From JAHQVI01 sp963727575 (GTDB lineage Bacteria; Pseudomonadota; Alphaproteobacteria; Rhizobiales; Rhodomicrobiaceae), in contig CAVSIA010000028.1 of NCBI GenBank assembly GCA_963727575.1, positions 16,528-80,527 of the forward strand: a DNA stretch of 64,000 nt, written 5' to 3'. The notes beneath the pieces were generated by a model. It searched no databases. It worked only from the letters and a program-made list of their open reading frames with translations, and was not told the DNA's origin. The position numbers were made by a program, and so were the translations under genes. This document shows positions 1 through 10,849 of the stretch, in pieces; the first letter of the stretch is position 1; the number at the start of each line of letters is the position of its first letter.

Positions 1-699
1 AACAGCAGGATATGACCATAGCCCTCACCCTGCGGACCGAAGTTATGGCGGTGTTCCTGGCCGTGACCCAAATGCACGTGGCCCTGCGACAAGCGCGCTA
101 GATCGCCGGGCGAATACTTGTTGCTCGTGTATTCCAGATCCGATTCGGCCCGTTCCAGATAGGAAACAAACACGATCTCCAAGCCATCGGCCAGCGGCAC
201 GTCGCGCAAATACCGGTCGGACTCCGCGCGGGAAAGCTCCTTTCAAGTGCAGGTGCGTGTTGCCGGCCAAATAGCCCGCGGATTGGGCGCGATAGAACCG
301 CTCGAGCGGCACATCCAGATGCGCCGTCGATTTGTCGGTCAGATCGATCTGGTGCGAGGCCAGTTCAGTCTCGAGGCCTGAAAGAGCCCGGACCGTAATT
401 GGCGCGGCCGGCACGGTCACCTTGGACGACTCCGGCAGCACCCACCACTCGTGCAGTTTCGAAGGATAGCCCATCCCCTGGCCACGACTGATCAGTTCGG
501 CTATTTCGATCAACGCTCCCTGAGCATCACGAATTTGCACGATCCCGGGCAGTGTCTCATCCGTTTCCGCGTCGACGAGTTTGAGAGTCAACTCACAAGT
601 GGAATTCGCCGCGCGCTCCTCCACGCAGCCAGCCACGAAGAGCAGGAGCACGCACTTCAGGCACTGAATAATCGGTGCGGCAGGAAGTTGCTTGGGCAT
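1..699 (-). CDS. lipoprotein with metallohydrolase-like segment, partial and frameshifted
   Basis: The protein begins at the ATG complementary to 697-699 with a lipoprotein signal (MPKQLPAAPIIQCLK, hydrophobic LLLFVAG, lipobox Cys). A carboxypeptidase-regulatory-like stretch (LKLVDAETDETLPGIVQIRD) and then GNTHLHLK follow. A frame change near position 240 is needed, after which the minus strand reads ELSREESDRYLRDVPLADG and a His-rich stretch (GHVHLGHGQEHRHN) that runs off the left edge. The HxH pattern recalls CehA/McbA-type PHP metallohydrolases of planctomycetes; this is a family resemblance by eye only. Base composition is less GC-rich than the rest of the window, and the segment is probably not from the same genome. 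Confidence 0.5.
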
Positions 700-814
700 C
701 GGTGTCACGTCTCGATCCACGACAAGTCGCGAGAACGGACCCATTGTGCGCACAAGGCGCCGCCAAATCGAGAGTGCCAATGCCCGTCAGCAGCAAAAAA
801 CGGCCCAGGATGGG

Positions 815-1610
815 CTAGAAAGGAAACAACAAGCTGATCATCGCAAAATGCGCCTGTGCGTTGAGCGACGAGTTGTCGAAGTCGCCGCCGATGATGGCGC
901 TTGTGCCCACGTGCTGCGTGGGGCCGAAGTTGTACTGATAGGCGAGATTCAAGTCGGCCCGCGGCAGTTTGCGGCTATATCCCAAACTGAAGGCGTGTTG
1001 CAGAATGCCGTCCAAGTACGGACTCAGCGTCGAGTTCGGGGGCGGGGCGCCGTGATAGACGTAGCCGCGCGCCACGTGTCGACCTCGCTCGTCTCGACTT
1101 CGTATCCGAGTCGCAGCGATATCGAGTTGCGCCAATTCAGCGGCATGTGATCCGTGATCTTGTTGCTGCCTATGACGATCGGCACCACGGGGTTCGTGGG
1201 ATTCGTGAGCGTCAAGCTGATCTGATCGAACGAGTGGGCCCAGTCGTACCAAATCACGTCCGCGGCAATGCGCCGGTGCTCGCACAGATCGTGCTTGACC
1301 CCGAATGCGACCGAACGCGGCCAAGTCATCCGCGTGATGGCGTCAAAATGACTCGAGATGACCGTGCCAGGGCCGGCTATGATGTCGGCGTTCATCCCGC
1401 CGTGCAGTTTCATATTGGTCTGCTCGGTGTACGTCAGGCCGAACGTCGTGTCGTCGTTCCACTGGTATTGAAACCCAAGTGAACCGGTGGGCGCTACGCC
1501 AAAGCCAACCAGCGCGATATCCGCGGGCACGCCAGCCAGTGCCCCCGAGTAGAGTCGGCTGCCTCCACCGGTTCCGGCCAGCAGATCGACAGTCATGCCT
1601 CTGCACCTGA
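815..1610 (-). CDS. FadL/OmpP1-family outer membrane porin, C-terminal fragment
   Basis: The minus strand encodes the C-terminal half of a beta-barrel protein. It has alternating aromatic strands (GFQYQWNDDTTFGLTYTEQT, IAADVIWYDWAHSFDQISL, NLAYQYNFGPTQHVGTSAII) and the terminal Phe typical of outer-membrane barrels (FAMISLLFPF). This pattern fits FadL/OmpP1/TodX long-chain fatty-acid porins. One frameshift near 1055 separates the last ~80 residues. The N-terminal half and the signal peptide are missing: similarity stops around 1600, just before the sugar-ABC gene on the other strand. It lies on the same strand as the lipoprotein at 1-699. The abrupt loss at ~1600 supports an artificial or recombinational junction. 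Confidence 0.6.
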
Positions 1611-1685
1611 ATTTCAGCCCGAACAGAAGAAGTCCTAACCGGCCATTAGAGCCTGGAGGATAGTGAGTGGGGAGGATGGTGGACG
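1600..1685. other. probable junction between unrelated sequences
   Basis: Left of this segment both genes run on the minus strand and look planctomycete-like; right of it an alphaproteobacterial sugar ABC operon starts at full length. The porin gene is cut in mid-protein here and no mobile-element end or direct repeat is visible. The purine-rich stretch just before 1686 (gtggggaggatggtgg) contains a plausible ribosome binding site for rbsA, so the join probably lies near 1600-1660. It is either an assembly chimera or a recombination point. Confidence 0.5.
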
Positions 1686-3232
1686 ATGACGGAGACGCGC
1701 AAGGACCGAGCCGCCGACGCTTGAGATGCGTTCGATTTCGAAAACCTTTCCCGGCGTCAAGGCGCTGAGCGACGTTCAGCTCAAGGCCTGGTCCGGGGAG
1801 GTGCTCGCGCTGATGGGCGAGAACGGCGCCGGCAAGTCGACGCTGATGAAGATCCTGTCCGGCGCGTAACACCGCCGACCCGGGCGGGGAGATCCTTATC
1901 GACGGTCAGCCCGTCAGGATGGGCGACCCGATTGCCGCCAAACAGCAGGGCATCGCGATCATCTATCAGGAGCTGAGCCTCGCGCCGAACCTGACCGTTG
2001 CGGAGAATATCTATCTCGGCATCGAGATCGCCAATCGCGGCATGGTCAATCGCACGGCGATGGCGGATGGCTGCAAGGGCGTGCTGGAGCGTCTCGGGGC
2101 GCCGTTCGGGCCAAAGACCATCGTCGGCACGCTTTCCATCGCCGAGCAGCAACTCGTCGAGATCGCCCGCGCGCTCCATGCCGACGCGAAAATCCTGGTG
2201 ATGGACGAGCCGACTACGGCGCTATCCTCCCGCGAGACCGAAAAGCTGTTCGCGCTGGTCAAGCAGCTTCGCGCCGAAGGCATCGCCATCATCTATATCA
2301 GCCACCGCATGGCGGAGATCTACGAACTGTCGGATCGCGTCTCGATTCTCCGCGACGGCACCTATGTCGGCACGCTGGTCGGCGACGAGATCAAGGCCGA
2401 GGCGCTTGTCCGCATGATGGTCGGCCGTGAGCTGAAGGGCTTCTACAAGCACGAGCACGACACCGAAGAAGCTCTGCACAGCAATGTCGTTCTGGAAGTC
2501 CGCGACATCGCCGACGGCCGCATGGTCAAGGGGTGCAGTTTCAAGCTGCATGCCGGCGAGGTGCTGGGGCTGGCGGGCCTCGTCGGCTCGGGACGCACCG
2601 AGCTGGCGCGGCTGATCTATGCGGCCGATCCGAAAATCCGCGGCGACGTCGTGCTCGAGCAGCGCCCGCGAAACTTCGACACGCCGAAGGACGCCATCGA
2701 CGCCGGTATTGCCTACCTCACCGAGGACCGCAAGGCCCAAGGGCTGTTCCTCGACATGACCGTCAAGGAGAACGTCAATCTCGGCGTGATCGACCGCGAC
2801 GCCTTCCGTTTCGGCGTGCTCAACCTCGCCTCTGCCGCACGGCGCGCTGCCCATGCGATCGAATCGCTGGCGATCCGCGTGGCGAGCCCAATGGTCGAGG
2901 TTGGCAGCCTGTCGGGAGGCAATCAGCAGAAGGTACTGCTGTCGCGCTGGCTGGAGACGAAGCCGCGCGTGCTGATCCTCGATGAGCCTACACGCGGCGT
3001 CGACGTCGGCGCCAAGCAGGAGATCTACCGGATCATCGACAATCTGGCCCAGTCGGGCGTCGCCATCCTGGTGATTTCCAGCGAGATGCCCGAGGTCATG
3101 GGTATCGCCGACCGGATCCTCGTGATGCGCGAGGGCGTCATCGAGGGCGAGGTCGGCGGCGATAGCGGTCACGCGATCACACAAGAAAACATTATGGCAC
3201 TGGCATCTGGCGTGGGCCTGAAAGCGGCATAA
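1686..3232 (+). CDS. rbsA: sugar ABC transporter ATP-binding protein (RbsA/XylG type), two frameshifts
   Basis: Tandem ABC ATPase that powers uptake of a monosaccharide at the inner membrane. Domain 1 has Walker A GENGAGKST, the motif LSIAEQQLVEIARAL and Walker B ILVMDEPTTAL. Domain 2 has the degenerate Walker A GLVGSGRTELA, the signature LSGGNQQKVLLSRWL and Walker B VLILDEPTRGVDVG, which is the usual asymmetry of the RbsA family. Two single-base errors break it: near 1721 (the ATG at 1686 reads MTETRKDRAADA, then LEMRSISKTFPGVKAL follows in another frame) and at ~1869, where an extra A creates a stop in GAYTADPGGE. It is followed after 16 nt by the permease gene and then the binding protein. 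The substrate is inferred from the linked fructokinase, not seen directly. Confidence 0.85.
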
Positions 3233-3248
3233 GCACGGGCTGGGGAGG

Positions 3249-4295
3249 ATGAAATCGATGAGCGAAGTAAGCGCGGACGCCAAACAGAAATTCGCAGGCG
3301 CCTCGGACCGAGCCGCCGCGACCCGGAAGATCGCGATCAAGAGCACCATGCAGGCCGTCGGCATGTTGCCCGTGCTGATCATCCTGGCCATCGGCTTTCA
3401 CCTGCTGACCGACGGCCGGTTCTTCACGGGACAGAATATTTCCATCGTCGCCCAGCAGGCCGCGATCAACACGGTGCTCGCAGCCGGAATGACCTTCGTC
3501 ATCCTGACCGGCGGCATCGATCTGTCGGTCGGCTCGATCCTCGCCGCATCCGCGATGATCGGCGTCATGGCCTCGCTCATTCCGGGCTGGGGGCTGATCG
3601 GCATCCCGGCAGCCATGCTCACCGGGCTGTTCTTCGGATTGATCAACGGCAGCCTGGTTGCCTTTCTGAAATTGCCGCCCTTTATCGTGACACTGGGCGG
3701 GCTGACAGCCATTCGAGGCGTGGCCCGGCTGATCGGCGACGACAAGACCGTGTTCAATCCGGATCTGTCGTTCGCTTTTATCGGCAACGGCTCGCTGACC
3801 ATCGTTCCAGGCGTGTTCAGCATCCCGGTGCTCGCGGTCATCGCGCTGCTCGTGATCATCGCCTCCTGGTTCATTCTGCGGCGGACCGTGCTCGGCACTC
3901 ACATCTATGCGGTCGGCGGCAATCCGGCGGCGGCGCGGCTTTCCGGCATCAAAGTATGGATGGTGCTGCTCTTCGTCTATGCGATGTCGGGGCTGCTCGC
4001 CGGGCTCGGCGGCGTGATGTCCGCCGCGCGCCTCTATGCCGCCAACGGCCTTCAGCTCGGGCAGGCTTACGAGCTGGATGCGATCGCAGCCGTGATTCTC
4101 GGTGGTACCAGCTTCATCGGCGGTATCGGCTCGATCTGGGGAACGCTGATCGGTGCACTGATTATCGCCGCGTTGACGAACGGCCTCATCCTTCTCGGTG
4201 TCTCGGATATCTGGCAGTTCATCATCAAGGGGCTGGTGATCATCGGCGCGGTCACGCTGGACAGATTCCGCACGCAAGGGGGCGCCCGGACCTGA
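3249..4295 (+). CDS. rbsC: sugar ABC transporter permease (RbsC type)
   Basis: Integral membrane permease of 348 residues and the partner of the ATPase just upstream. After a short hydrophilic N-terminus the protein is a series of hydrophobic helices. It carries hallmarks of the BPD_transp_2/RbsC family: NISIVAQQAAINTVLAAGMTFVILTGGIDLSVGSI, IVTLGGLTAIRG and YAVGGNPAAARLSGI, where the cytoplasmic loop contacts the ATPase. The start ATG at 3249 lies in a gggaggatg context; a second in-frame ATG (MSEV) is three codons later. Length and order (A-C-B) are those of a complete CUT2 importer. No frame break is apparent. Confidence 0.93.
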   Translation: MKSMSEVSADAKQKFAGASDRAAATRKIAIKSTMQAVGMLPVLIILAIGFHLLTDGRFFTGQNISIVAQQAAINTVLAAGMTFVILTGGIDLSVGSILAASAMIGVMASLIPGWGLIGIPAAMLTGLFFGLINGSLVAFLKLPPFIVTLGGLTAIRGVARLIGDDKTVFNPDLSFAFIGNGSLTIVPGVFSIPVLAVIALLVIIASWFILRRTVLGTHIYAVGGNPAAARLSGIKVWMVLLFVYAMSGLLAGLGGVMSAARLYAANGLQLGQAYELDAIAAVILGGTSFIGGIGSIWGTLIGALIIAALTNGLILLGVSDIWQFIIKGLVIIGAVTLDRFRTQGGART

Positions 4296-4405
4296 ACACG
4301 AGCCGCCCGAGCGGCGACAATCGATCCTATTCGTAAAAGTGCGCTGGCGGCATGGGGTCCATCGCAGCGCTCCTCAAGACAACCGGATCCTGGGAGACGC
4401 GACCA

Positions 4406-5332
4406 ATGATCAAGAGGCTTCTTTTCGCAAGTGCGGCCCTGGCGATATCGACCTGCGCCGTGCCGGCCGCCGAACTCGACAAGATCGGCATCACGCTCGG
4501 CTCGCTGGGCAACCCTTTCTTCGTCGCCCTGGCCAACGGCGCCAAGGCGAAGGCCAAGGAAATCAACCCCAATGCCGAGGTAACCACGACGTCGGCGGAC
4601 TACGATCTCAACAAGCAGTTCAACCAGATCGACAATTTCATCGCCGCCGGCGTCAAATTGATCCTGCTCAATGCGGCTGACGCACAGGCGATCTTCCCGG
4701 CGGTCAAGCGCGCCCAGGCGGCCGGCATCGTCGTGGTCGGCGTGGACGTCGCGGCTGCCGGCGCCGATGCGGTCGTGCAGACCAACAACGTGCAGGCCGG
4801 TGAGATCGCCTGCCAGTTCATCGTCGACAAGATCGGCGGCAAAGGCAACGTGATCATCGAGAACGGTCCGCAGGTTTCGGCGGTCATTGATCGCGTCAAG
4901 GGCTGCAAAGACGTGCTCGCCAAGCATCCCGACATCAAGATTCTCTCCGACGATCAGGACGGCAAGGGCAGCCGTGACGGGGGTCTGAATGTCATGCAGG
5001 GGCTTCTGACCCGCTTCGACCAAATCGACGCCGTCTTCACGATCAACGACCCGCAGGCGGTCGGCACCGATCTTGCGGCCAAGCAGCTCAACCGCACCGG
5101 CATCGTCATCACTTCGGTCGACGGTGCGCCGGATATCGAGGCGGCGCTCAAGGGGAATACCATGGTTCAGGCTTCGGCAAGCCAGGACCCTTATACGATG
5201 GCCCAGATCGCGGTTCAGACCGGCTACGACATCATGAACGGGAAAAAGCCGGAAAATCAGATGATTCTGATGGAGTCCAAACTGATCACCCGCGACAATA
5301 TTGGCGAGTACACGGGGTGGGGCTCCCGCTAG
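4406..5332 (+). CDS. rbsB: sugar ABC transporter periplasmic substrate-binding protein (RbsB type)
   Basis: Periplasmic binding protein of about 308 residues with a Sec signal (MIKRLLFASAALAISTCAVPA, cleavage near AA-ELDKIG). The mature part is a Peripla_BP_4 fold: GITLGSLGNPFFVALANGAK, NQIDNFIAAGVKLILLN, VVVGVDVAA, and a hinge region with FTINDPQAVGTDLAAK. I prefer the ATG at 4406 over an upstream in-frame ATG at 4352 because it has a purine-rich site (gggaga) before it and begins directly with the signal peptide. It completes the ABC system with rbsA and rbsC. The linked fructokinase and pgi suggest fructose or a fructose-yielding sugar as ligand (inference). Confidence 0.92.
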   Translation: MIKRLLFASAALAISTCAVPAAELDKIGITLGSLGNPFFVALANGAKAKAKEINPNAEVTTTSADYDLNKQFNQIDNFIAAGVKLILLNAADAQAIFPAVKRAQAAGIVVVGVDVAAAGADAVVQTNNVQAGEIACQFIVDKIGGKGNVIIENGPQVSAVIDRVKGCKDVLAKHPDIKILSDDQDGKGSRDGGLNVMQGLLTRFDQIDAVFTINDPQAVGTDLAAKQLNRTGIVITSVDGAPDIEAALKGNTMVQASASQDPYTMAQIAVQTGYDIMNGKKPENQMILMESKLITRDNIGEYTGWGSR

Positions 5333-5391
5333 CCGGGATCCGCACCTGAGCGTTTCCCCCGTGTCCTTGTCTTCGATGACGGTGACCGACG

Positions 5392-6349
5392 ATGGCCGAA
5401 ATTGTCTGCTTTGGCGATCTTCTGATCGACTTCGTACCGACGGAGAGCGGCGGCAGCTTTGCCGACCTGCCCAGCTTCAAGCCGGCGCCCGGAGGCGCGG
5501 CCGCGAATGTCGCGGTCGGCCTCGTCAGGCTCGGCGTGTCCAGCGCCTTCATGGGCAAGGTCGGCGACGAGCCTTTTGGGCATCTGCTTGTCGAGACGCT
5601 CCGGCGGGAAGGCGTCGACGTGACGCCGATACGCCTCGACAAGCGCGCCCGGACGGCGCTGGCGTTCGTCACCCTGACAGCTGAAGGCGAGCGGGATTTC
5701 CTGTTCTATCGGCACCCCTCGGCCGACATGCTGTTCACGCCCGAGGAGGTCGATGTGGAGGCGATCCGTGCCGCGAAGATCTTCCACTTCAACTCCATCA
5801 GCCTTGCCTCGCCGCAATCGAGGAAGACCGCGCTGTTCGCCGCGGACGAAGCCGCAAAGGCGGGCAATCTGATCTCCTACGACGTCAATCTCCGCCTGCC
5901 GCTGTGGGGGAGCGAAGCCGAGGCGCGAAAGGAGATCTTGGAGGGGATGAAACGCGCCAGCCGTGGTGAAGCTGAGCGACGACGAGCTGGTCTTCCTGAC
6001 CGGCGGATCGTCACCCGAGCAGATCCGATCGCAGCTCTGGCATGACGGCCTGAAGCTGGTGGTTCTGAGCCTTGGCCATCGGGGCTGCATCGCCGTCACC
6101 GAACGCGGCGAACGGGTGGTGCCCAGCATTCTGGTAAAGGCGATCGATACCACTGGCGCCGGAGACGGCTTCGTTGCCGGCCTCCTGTCGGGCATCGCGA
6201 CGAACCCGGCCGTTCTCGATGACGACGACGCGCTCGCCGAACTCTGCCGCTTCGCCAATGTGGTCGGCGCCATCACGGCCACCGCGCGCGGCGCCATTCC
6301 TTCGCTGCCGACGAGGAGCCAGGTCGACGCATTGCTGTCAAGCGCTTGA
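5392..6349 (+). CDS. PfkB-family fructokinase, one frameshift
   Basis: Carbohydrate kinase expected to phosphorylate fructose (or a related ketose) taken up by the upstream transporter. It begins MAEIVCFGDLLIDFVP, has the N-terminal PfkB glycine signature in PAPGGAAANVAVGL, and the C-terminal catalytic signature AIDTTGAGDGFVAGLLSG with the base Asp. One frame change near 5958 joins GMKRAS to AVVKLSDDELVFLTGG; without it the protein would lose the catalytic half. Restored length is about 318 residues, normal for the family. It starts 59 nt after rbsB and is followed by pgi, so its product fructose-6-phosphate would feed straight into isomerisation. Ribokinase-type activity cannot be excluded from sequence alone. 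Confidence 0.85.
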
Positions 6350-6454
6350 GCTATTGGCTCTTATCGAATAACCGGCGCGCGATGCCGGACGTTGGAATCA
6401 GACGGCGCGGATGGCATATGATGCTGACCGGCAGAATGAATTAGGAGACCGATC

Positions 6455-8107
6455 ATGACCGCGCTGACCGGTTCGGCGGCCTGGAAGGCACTTGAAGCCC
6501 ATGCCCGGGAGATGGCGAGCCGTCATCTTCGCGACCTGTTCCGGGAGGAGCCGGCGCGCTTCGACCGCTACAGCGTAAGGCTCGACGACCTTCTGGTGGA
6601 TGTCTCCAAGCAGCGCATCGATGGGGAAACGCTGCGATTGCTCATCGACCTCGCGCGGGCCACCGATCTCGAAGGCTGGCGCGAGAGGATGTTTGCCGGC
6701 GACAAAATCAACAGCACCGAGCACCGCGCCGTCCTTCACACCGCGCTCCGGAACCGCGCCAACCGGCCGATCCTGGTCGACGGCGCGGACGTCATGCCCG
6801 GCGTCAACGCGGTGCTCGACCATATGCGAGCCTTCACCGAGCGCGTCCGCGGTGGCGCCTGGCTCGGCAATTCCGGCCAGACCATCACCGACGTCGTCAA
6901 TATCGGCATTGGCGGCTCGGATCTCGGGCCGCTGATGGTGTGCGAGGCGTTGAAGCCCTATCAGCGCGCCGATCTGAGGCCGCATTTCGTCTCCAATGTC
7001 GACAGCGCTCATCTGGCCGACACGCTGGCCGGGCTCGATCCGGCGCGCACACTGTTCGTCATCGCGTCGAAGACCTTCACCACCCAGGAGACGATGACGA
7101 ATGCCGCCTCGGCGCGCATCTGGCTGCTGGATCGTCTCGGCAGCAACGCCGACATCGCCCGGCACTTCGTCGCCGTCTCGACCAATGAGGAGGCGGTCGC
7201 CGCATTCGGCATCGACCCCGCCAATATGTTCGGCTTCTGGGATTGGGTGGGCGGCCGTTACTCGCTCTGGTCGGCCATCGGCCTGCCGATCGCCCTGGCG
7301 GTGGGTTTCGAGCACTTCGAGGAGCTGCTCGACGGCGCCTTCGCGATGGACGAGCATTTCCGGACGGCGCCGCTGGCGGAGAACATCCCTGCGCTGCTCG
7401 GGCTGATCGGCATCTGGAACCACAATTTCCTCGGCGCCGCGAGCCACGCCGTCTTGCCCTACGACCAGCATCTGCATCGCTTCCCGGCCTATCTTCAGCA
7501 GGCCGACATGGAGAGCAACGGAAAGTCAGTGCGGCGGGACGGCGAGCGGGTCGACTATGCGACCGGCCCGATCGTCTGGGGCGAGCCGGGGACGAACGGC
7601 CAGCATGCGTTCTATCAGCTCATTCATCAGGGAACGGAGCTGGTGTCGTCGGACTTCATCGCCGCTGCGGTCAGCCAGACACCGCTCGGCGCGCATCACG
7701 ACATCCTGCTGGCCAACTGCCTTGCGCAAACCGAGGCCCTCGCCTTCGGCAAGACCGCCGAGGAGGCGCGCAAGGAACTCGATGCGGCCGGCATCTCCGC
7801 CTCGGAAATCGAGGCCCTCGTGCCGCATAAGGTCTTCGAAGGCAATCGTCCGACAACGACGATGCTGTACGATCGCCTGACGCCCTTCGCTCTCGGCCGT
7901 CTCATCGCGCTCTACGAGCACAAGATCTTCACGCAGGGCATCGTCTGGGACATCAACAGCTTCGACCAATGGGGCGTCGAGCTTGGCAAGCAACTTGCCA
8001 AGGTCATCCTGCCCGAGCTCACCGCCGGCGGCGAAGTCTCGAGCCACAACTCATCGACCAACGGCCTGATCAACGATCTTCACGCCCGGCGGAATTCCGC
8101 CGGCTAA
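6455..8107 (+). CDS. pgi: glucose-6-phosphate isomerase
   Basis: Interconverts fructose-6-phosphate and glucose-6-phosphate in the cytoplasm. The protein of 550 residues is full length for bacterial Pgi. It shows VVNIGIGGSDLGPLMV (sugar phosphate loop), MFGFWDWVGGRYSLWSAIGL, YLQQADMESNGKSV with the catalytic-region Glu, and a C-terminal SFDQWGVELGKQLAK with the catalytic Lys. The start ATG at 6455 has an aggag site seven to eleven bases upstream (aattaggagaccgatc). It lies between the fructokinase and glycogen phosphorylase genes, linking imported ketose to the glycogen branch. Confidence 0.97.
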   Translation: MTALTGSAAWKALEAHAREMASRHLRDLFREEPARFDRYSVRLDDLLVDVSKQRIDGETLRLLIDLARATDLEGWRERMFAGDKINSTEHRAVLHTALRNRANRPILVDGADVMPGVNAVLDHMRAFTERVRGGAWLGNSGQTITDVVNIGIGGSDLGPLMVCEALKPYQRADLRPHFVSNVDSAHLADTLAGLDPARTLFVIASKTFTTQETMTNAASARIWLLDRLGSNADIARHFVAVSTNEEAVAAFGIDPANMFGFWDWVGGRYSLWSAIGLPIALAVGFEHFEELLDGAFAMDEHFRTAPLAENIPALLGLIGIWNHNFLGAASHAVLPYDQHLHRFPAYLQQADMESNGKSVRRDGERVDYATGPIVWGEPGTNGQHAFYQLIHQGTELVSSDFIAAAVSQTPLGAHHDILLANCLAQTEALAFGKTAEEARKELDAAGISASEIEALVPHKVFEGNRPTTTMLYDRLTPFALGRLIALYEHKIFTQGIVWDINSFDQWGVELGKQLAKVILPELTAGGEVSSHNSSTNGLINDLHARRNSAG

Positions 8108-8164
8108 GGGACCCAAGCAGGATGCAGTCTTCAGGCCCAGGGACTTCCGGATCGCGCTGTCGCG

Positions 8165-8225
8165 GCCCTCTCACCCACCCGCCTTCGGCGGGAGCCCTCT
8201 CTCGCGAGCGCCGGGCGAGGGCGAC
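8165..8225. repeat. intergenic palindromic element between pgi and glgP
   Basis: The 192-nt gap between pgi and glgP contains a perfect six-base hairpin, CCCGCC-TTC-GGCGGG at 8178-8192. It is flanked by further complementary C-rich/G-rich text (ggccctctcaccca .. gcgagcgccgggcgagggc). The wording resembles the 'ccctctcaccc' palindromes common in Hyphomicrobiales intergenic regions. It could act as a weak terminator or a processing site that separates expression of glgP from pgi; no T-run follows. Confidence 0.4.
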
Positions 8226-8299
8226 GATGCCTCCATCCCATATCGACACCGCTTCGATCATCCGACCATCCATCAGGAACGAAGGAAAGCCCGCTTAGC

Positions 8300-10767
8300 A
8301 TGACATCGATGCCCATATCTTTTCCCTCGATTACTCCGGAGCAATTCAAGGATGACATCCTTCGCAAGCTGATCCTCGCGGTCGGCAAGGATCCGGACCA
8401 TGCCAGTGCTCGAGACTGGCTGATCGCGACATCGCTGGCGGTGCGCGATCAACTCGTCGTCCGCTGGATGGAGAGCACCCGGCAGATTTATGCGCGCGAG
8501 GAGAAGCGGGTCTACTATCTTTCGATGGAGTTTCTGATCGGCCGTCTGCTGACCGACAATCTCTCCAATCTCGGCCTTTATGCGACCTGTGAGCGGGCGC
8601 TTGGCGATCTCGGTCAGTCGCTCGATGAACTGAAGGAACGCGAGCCCGACGCTGCGCTCGGCAATGGCGGCCTCGGCCGGCTCGCGGCCTGCTTTCTGGA
8701 GAGCATGGGCTCGGTCGGCATCGCCGGCTTCGGCTACGGCATCCGCTACGATCACGGCCTGTTCCGCCAGGCTTTCGACGATGGCTGGCAGATCGAGAAG
8801 CCCGAGGACTGGTTGTCCTTCGGCAATCCCTGGCAGTTCGAGCGCCCGGAAGTCGTCTACGAGATCGGCTTCGGCGGGCATGTCGAGGCGGCCGGCGACG
8901 AACCGGGGCAGCGCCGCGCCTGCTGGCATCCGGCGGAGCGCGTTCTCGCCGTCGCCTTCGATACGCCCATTGCCGGCTGGCAGGGGCGCCGGGTCAACAC
9001 GCTGCGCCTGTGGTCGGCGCGTTCGCCCAATCTGATGCGGCTCGAAGAGTTCAATCGCGGCGACTATCTCGGCGCCCTCGGCGATCAGGCCCGGGCCGAA
9101 AGCATTTCGCGCGTGCTCTATCCCGATGATTCGACGCCGTCGGGCAGGAGTTGCGGGTGAAGCAGGAATTCTTCTTCACCTCCGCCTCGCTCCAGGATCT
9201 CGTCCGCCGTCACATCGAGCAGTTCGGAAACCTGGCTTCGCTCCCCGACAAAGTCGCCATCCAGCTCAACGATACGCACCCGGCCCTCGCCGTGCCGGAG
9301 CTGATGCGGCTCCTGGTCGACGACCACGGCGTCCCCTGGAAGGAGGCGTGGCGGCTGACCGAGGGGTGCATTTCCTACACCAACCACACGCTTCTGCCCG
9401 AGGCGCTGGAAACCTGGCCCGTGGCGCTGATGCAGCAATTGTTGCCGCGCCATATGCAGATCATCGAGTTGATCCATGCCGATCAGATGGCGGCGCTTCG
9501 CGAGCAGGGCGTTGCCGACGACATGCTCCGCGCGGTCGCGTTGATCGACGATCAGAACGGCCACCGCGTGCGGATGGGCAACCTCGCTTTTCTCGGCGCG
9601 CATCGGGTGAACGGCGTCTCGGCGCTGCATTCGAAGCTGATGAAGGAGACCGTGTTCAGCGCCCTGCACAAGCTCTACCCCGACCGGATCGTCAACGAGA
9701 CCAACGGCGTCACCCCGAGGCGCTGGCTGCTCGAGTGCAATCCGAAGCTTGCGGCGCTGATCACCGAAGCGATCGGCGATCGCTGGGTCGGCGATCTGGA
9801 GCGGCTCGAAGCGCTTGCTCCGATGGCGGACGACCCTGCATTCCGGGAGCGTTTCGCGGCGGTGAAGCACGCCAATAAGGAAGCCCTGGCGCGCGTCGTC
9901 GAGGCTCGGCTCGGGCTGCGAATCGACACGCAGGCGCTCTTCGACGTACAGATCAAGCGGATGCACGAATATAAGCGCCAGCTTCTGAATATCCTCGAGA
10001 CCGTCGCGCATTATCATGCGATCCGCGCGGCGCCGCAGATGGATTGGCGACCCCGCGTCAAGATCTTCGGCGGGAAGGCGGCGGCCTCCTATCACATGGC
10101 CAAGTTGATCATTAAGCTGATCAATGACGTCGCCCGCACGGTAAATGCCGACCCCCTCGTCGGCGACCGGCTGAAGGTGGCGTTCCTGCCGAATTACCGC
10201 GTGTCGCTTGCCGAGAAGATCATCCCGGCTGCCGATCTGTCCGAGCAGATCTCGACGGCGGGCATGGAGGCGTCGGGCACCGGCAATATGAAGCTGGCGC
10301 TCAACGGCGCGCTCACCATCGGTACGCTGGACGGCGCCAATGTGGAGATCAGGGAGCGGGTGGGGCCGGAGAATATTTTCATCTTCGGGCTGACCGCCGA
10401 CGAAGTTCTGGAGGCGCGCCGGATCGGCTATGAGGCGGAGAAGACGATCGGCGAGGTGCCGGCCTTGAAGGAAACGCTGGATGCGATCGGAAGCGGCGTG
10501 TTCTCAGCCGACGATCCCGCGCGCTATCGCCCGCTGATCGATAGCCTGATGCACCGCGACTACTTCCTGGTCACCGCCGATTTCGACGCGTACGCAGAGA
10601 TGCAACGGACGGTCGACCGCGCCTATGGCGCGCCGGACGAGTGGCATCGCAAGGCGGTTTTGAACACCGCCCACTCTGGGTGGTTCTCGTCGGACCGGAC
10701 CATTCGCGGCTATGCCCGCGACATCTGGAGCATCGCCGGCCTGGACGGCGATGAAACTCCGCCATGA
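8300..10767 (+). CDS. glgP: glycogen/starch phosphorylase, one frameshift
   Basis: PLP-dependent enzyme that releases glucose-1-phosphate from glycogen. The restored protein is about 822 residues, normal for the family. It has KRVYYLSMEFLIGRLL, ALGNGGLGRLAACFLES, QLNDTHPALAVPELMRLL, MHEYKRQLLNIL and the PLP/active-site region EASGTGNMKLALNGALTIGT. A single missing base near 9147 separates an N-terminal 286-residue frame from the C-terminal 538-residue frame (the text should read SGQELRVKQEFFFTSASLQD). It is the first gene of the glycogen group and precedes glgC, giving a breakdown enzyme beside the synthetic ones. No glgB or glgX is present between the glg genes. Confidence 0.9.
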
Positions 10768-10849
10768 GCCTCGACCGTCCGTCTGCGGAAGCCGTGTGAG
10801 CGGCAGGCCGGACGATCGTCGCCGAACAACAACCAGGGAGGAAGCTGAA

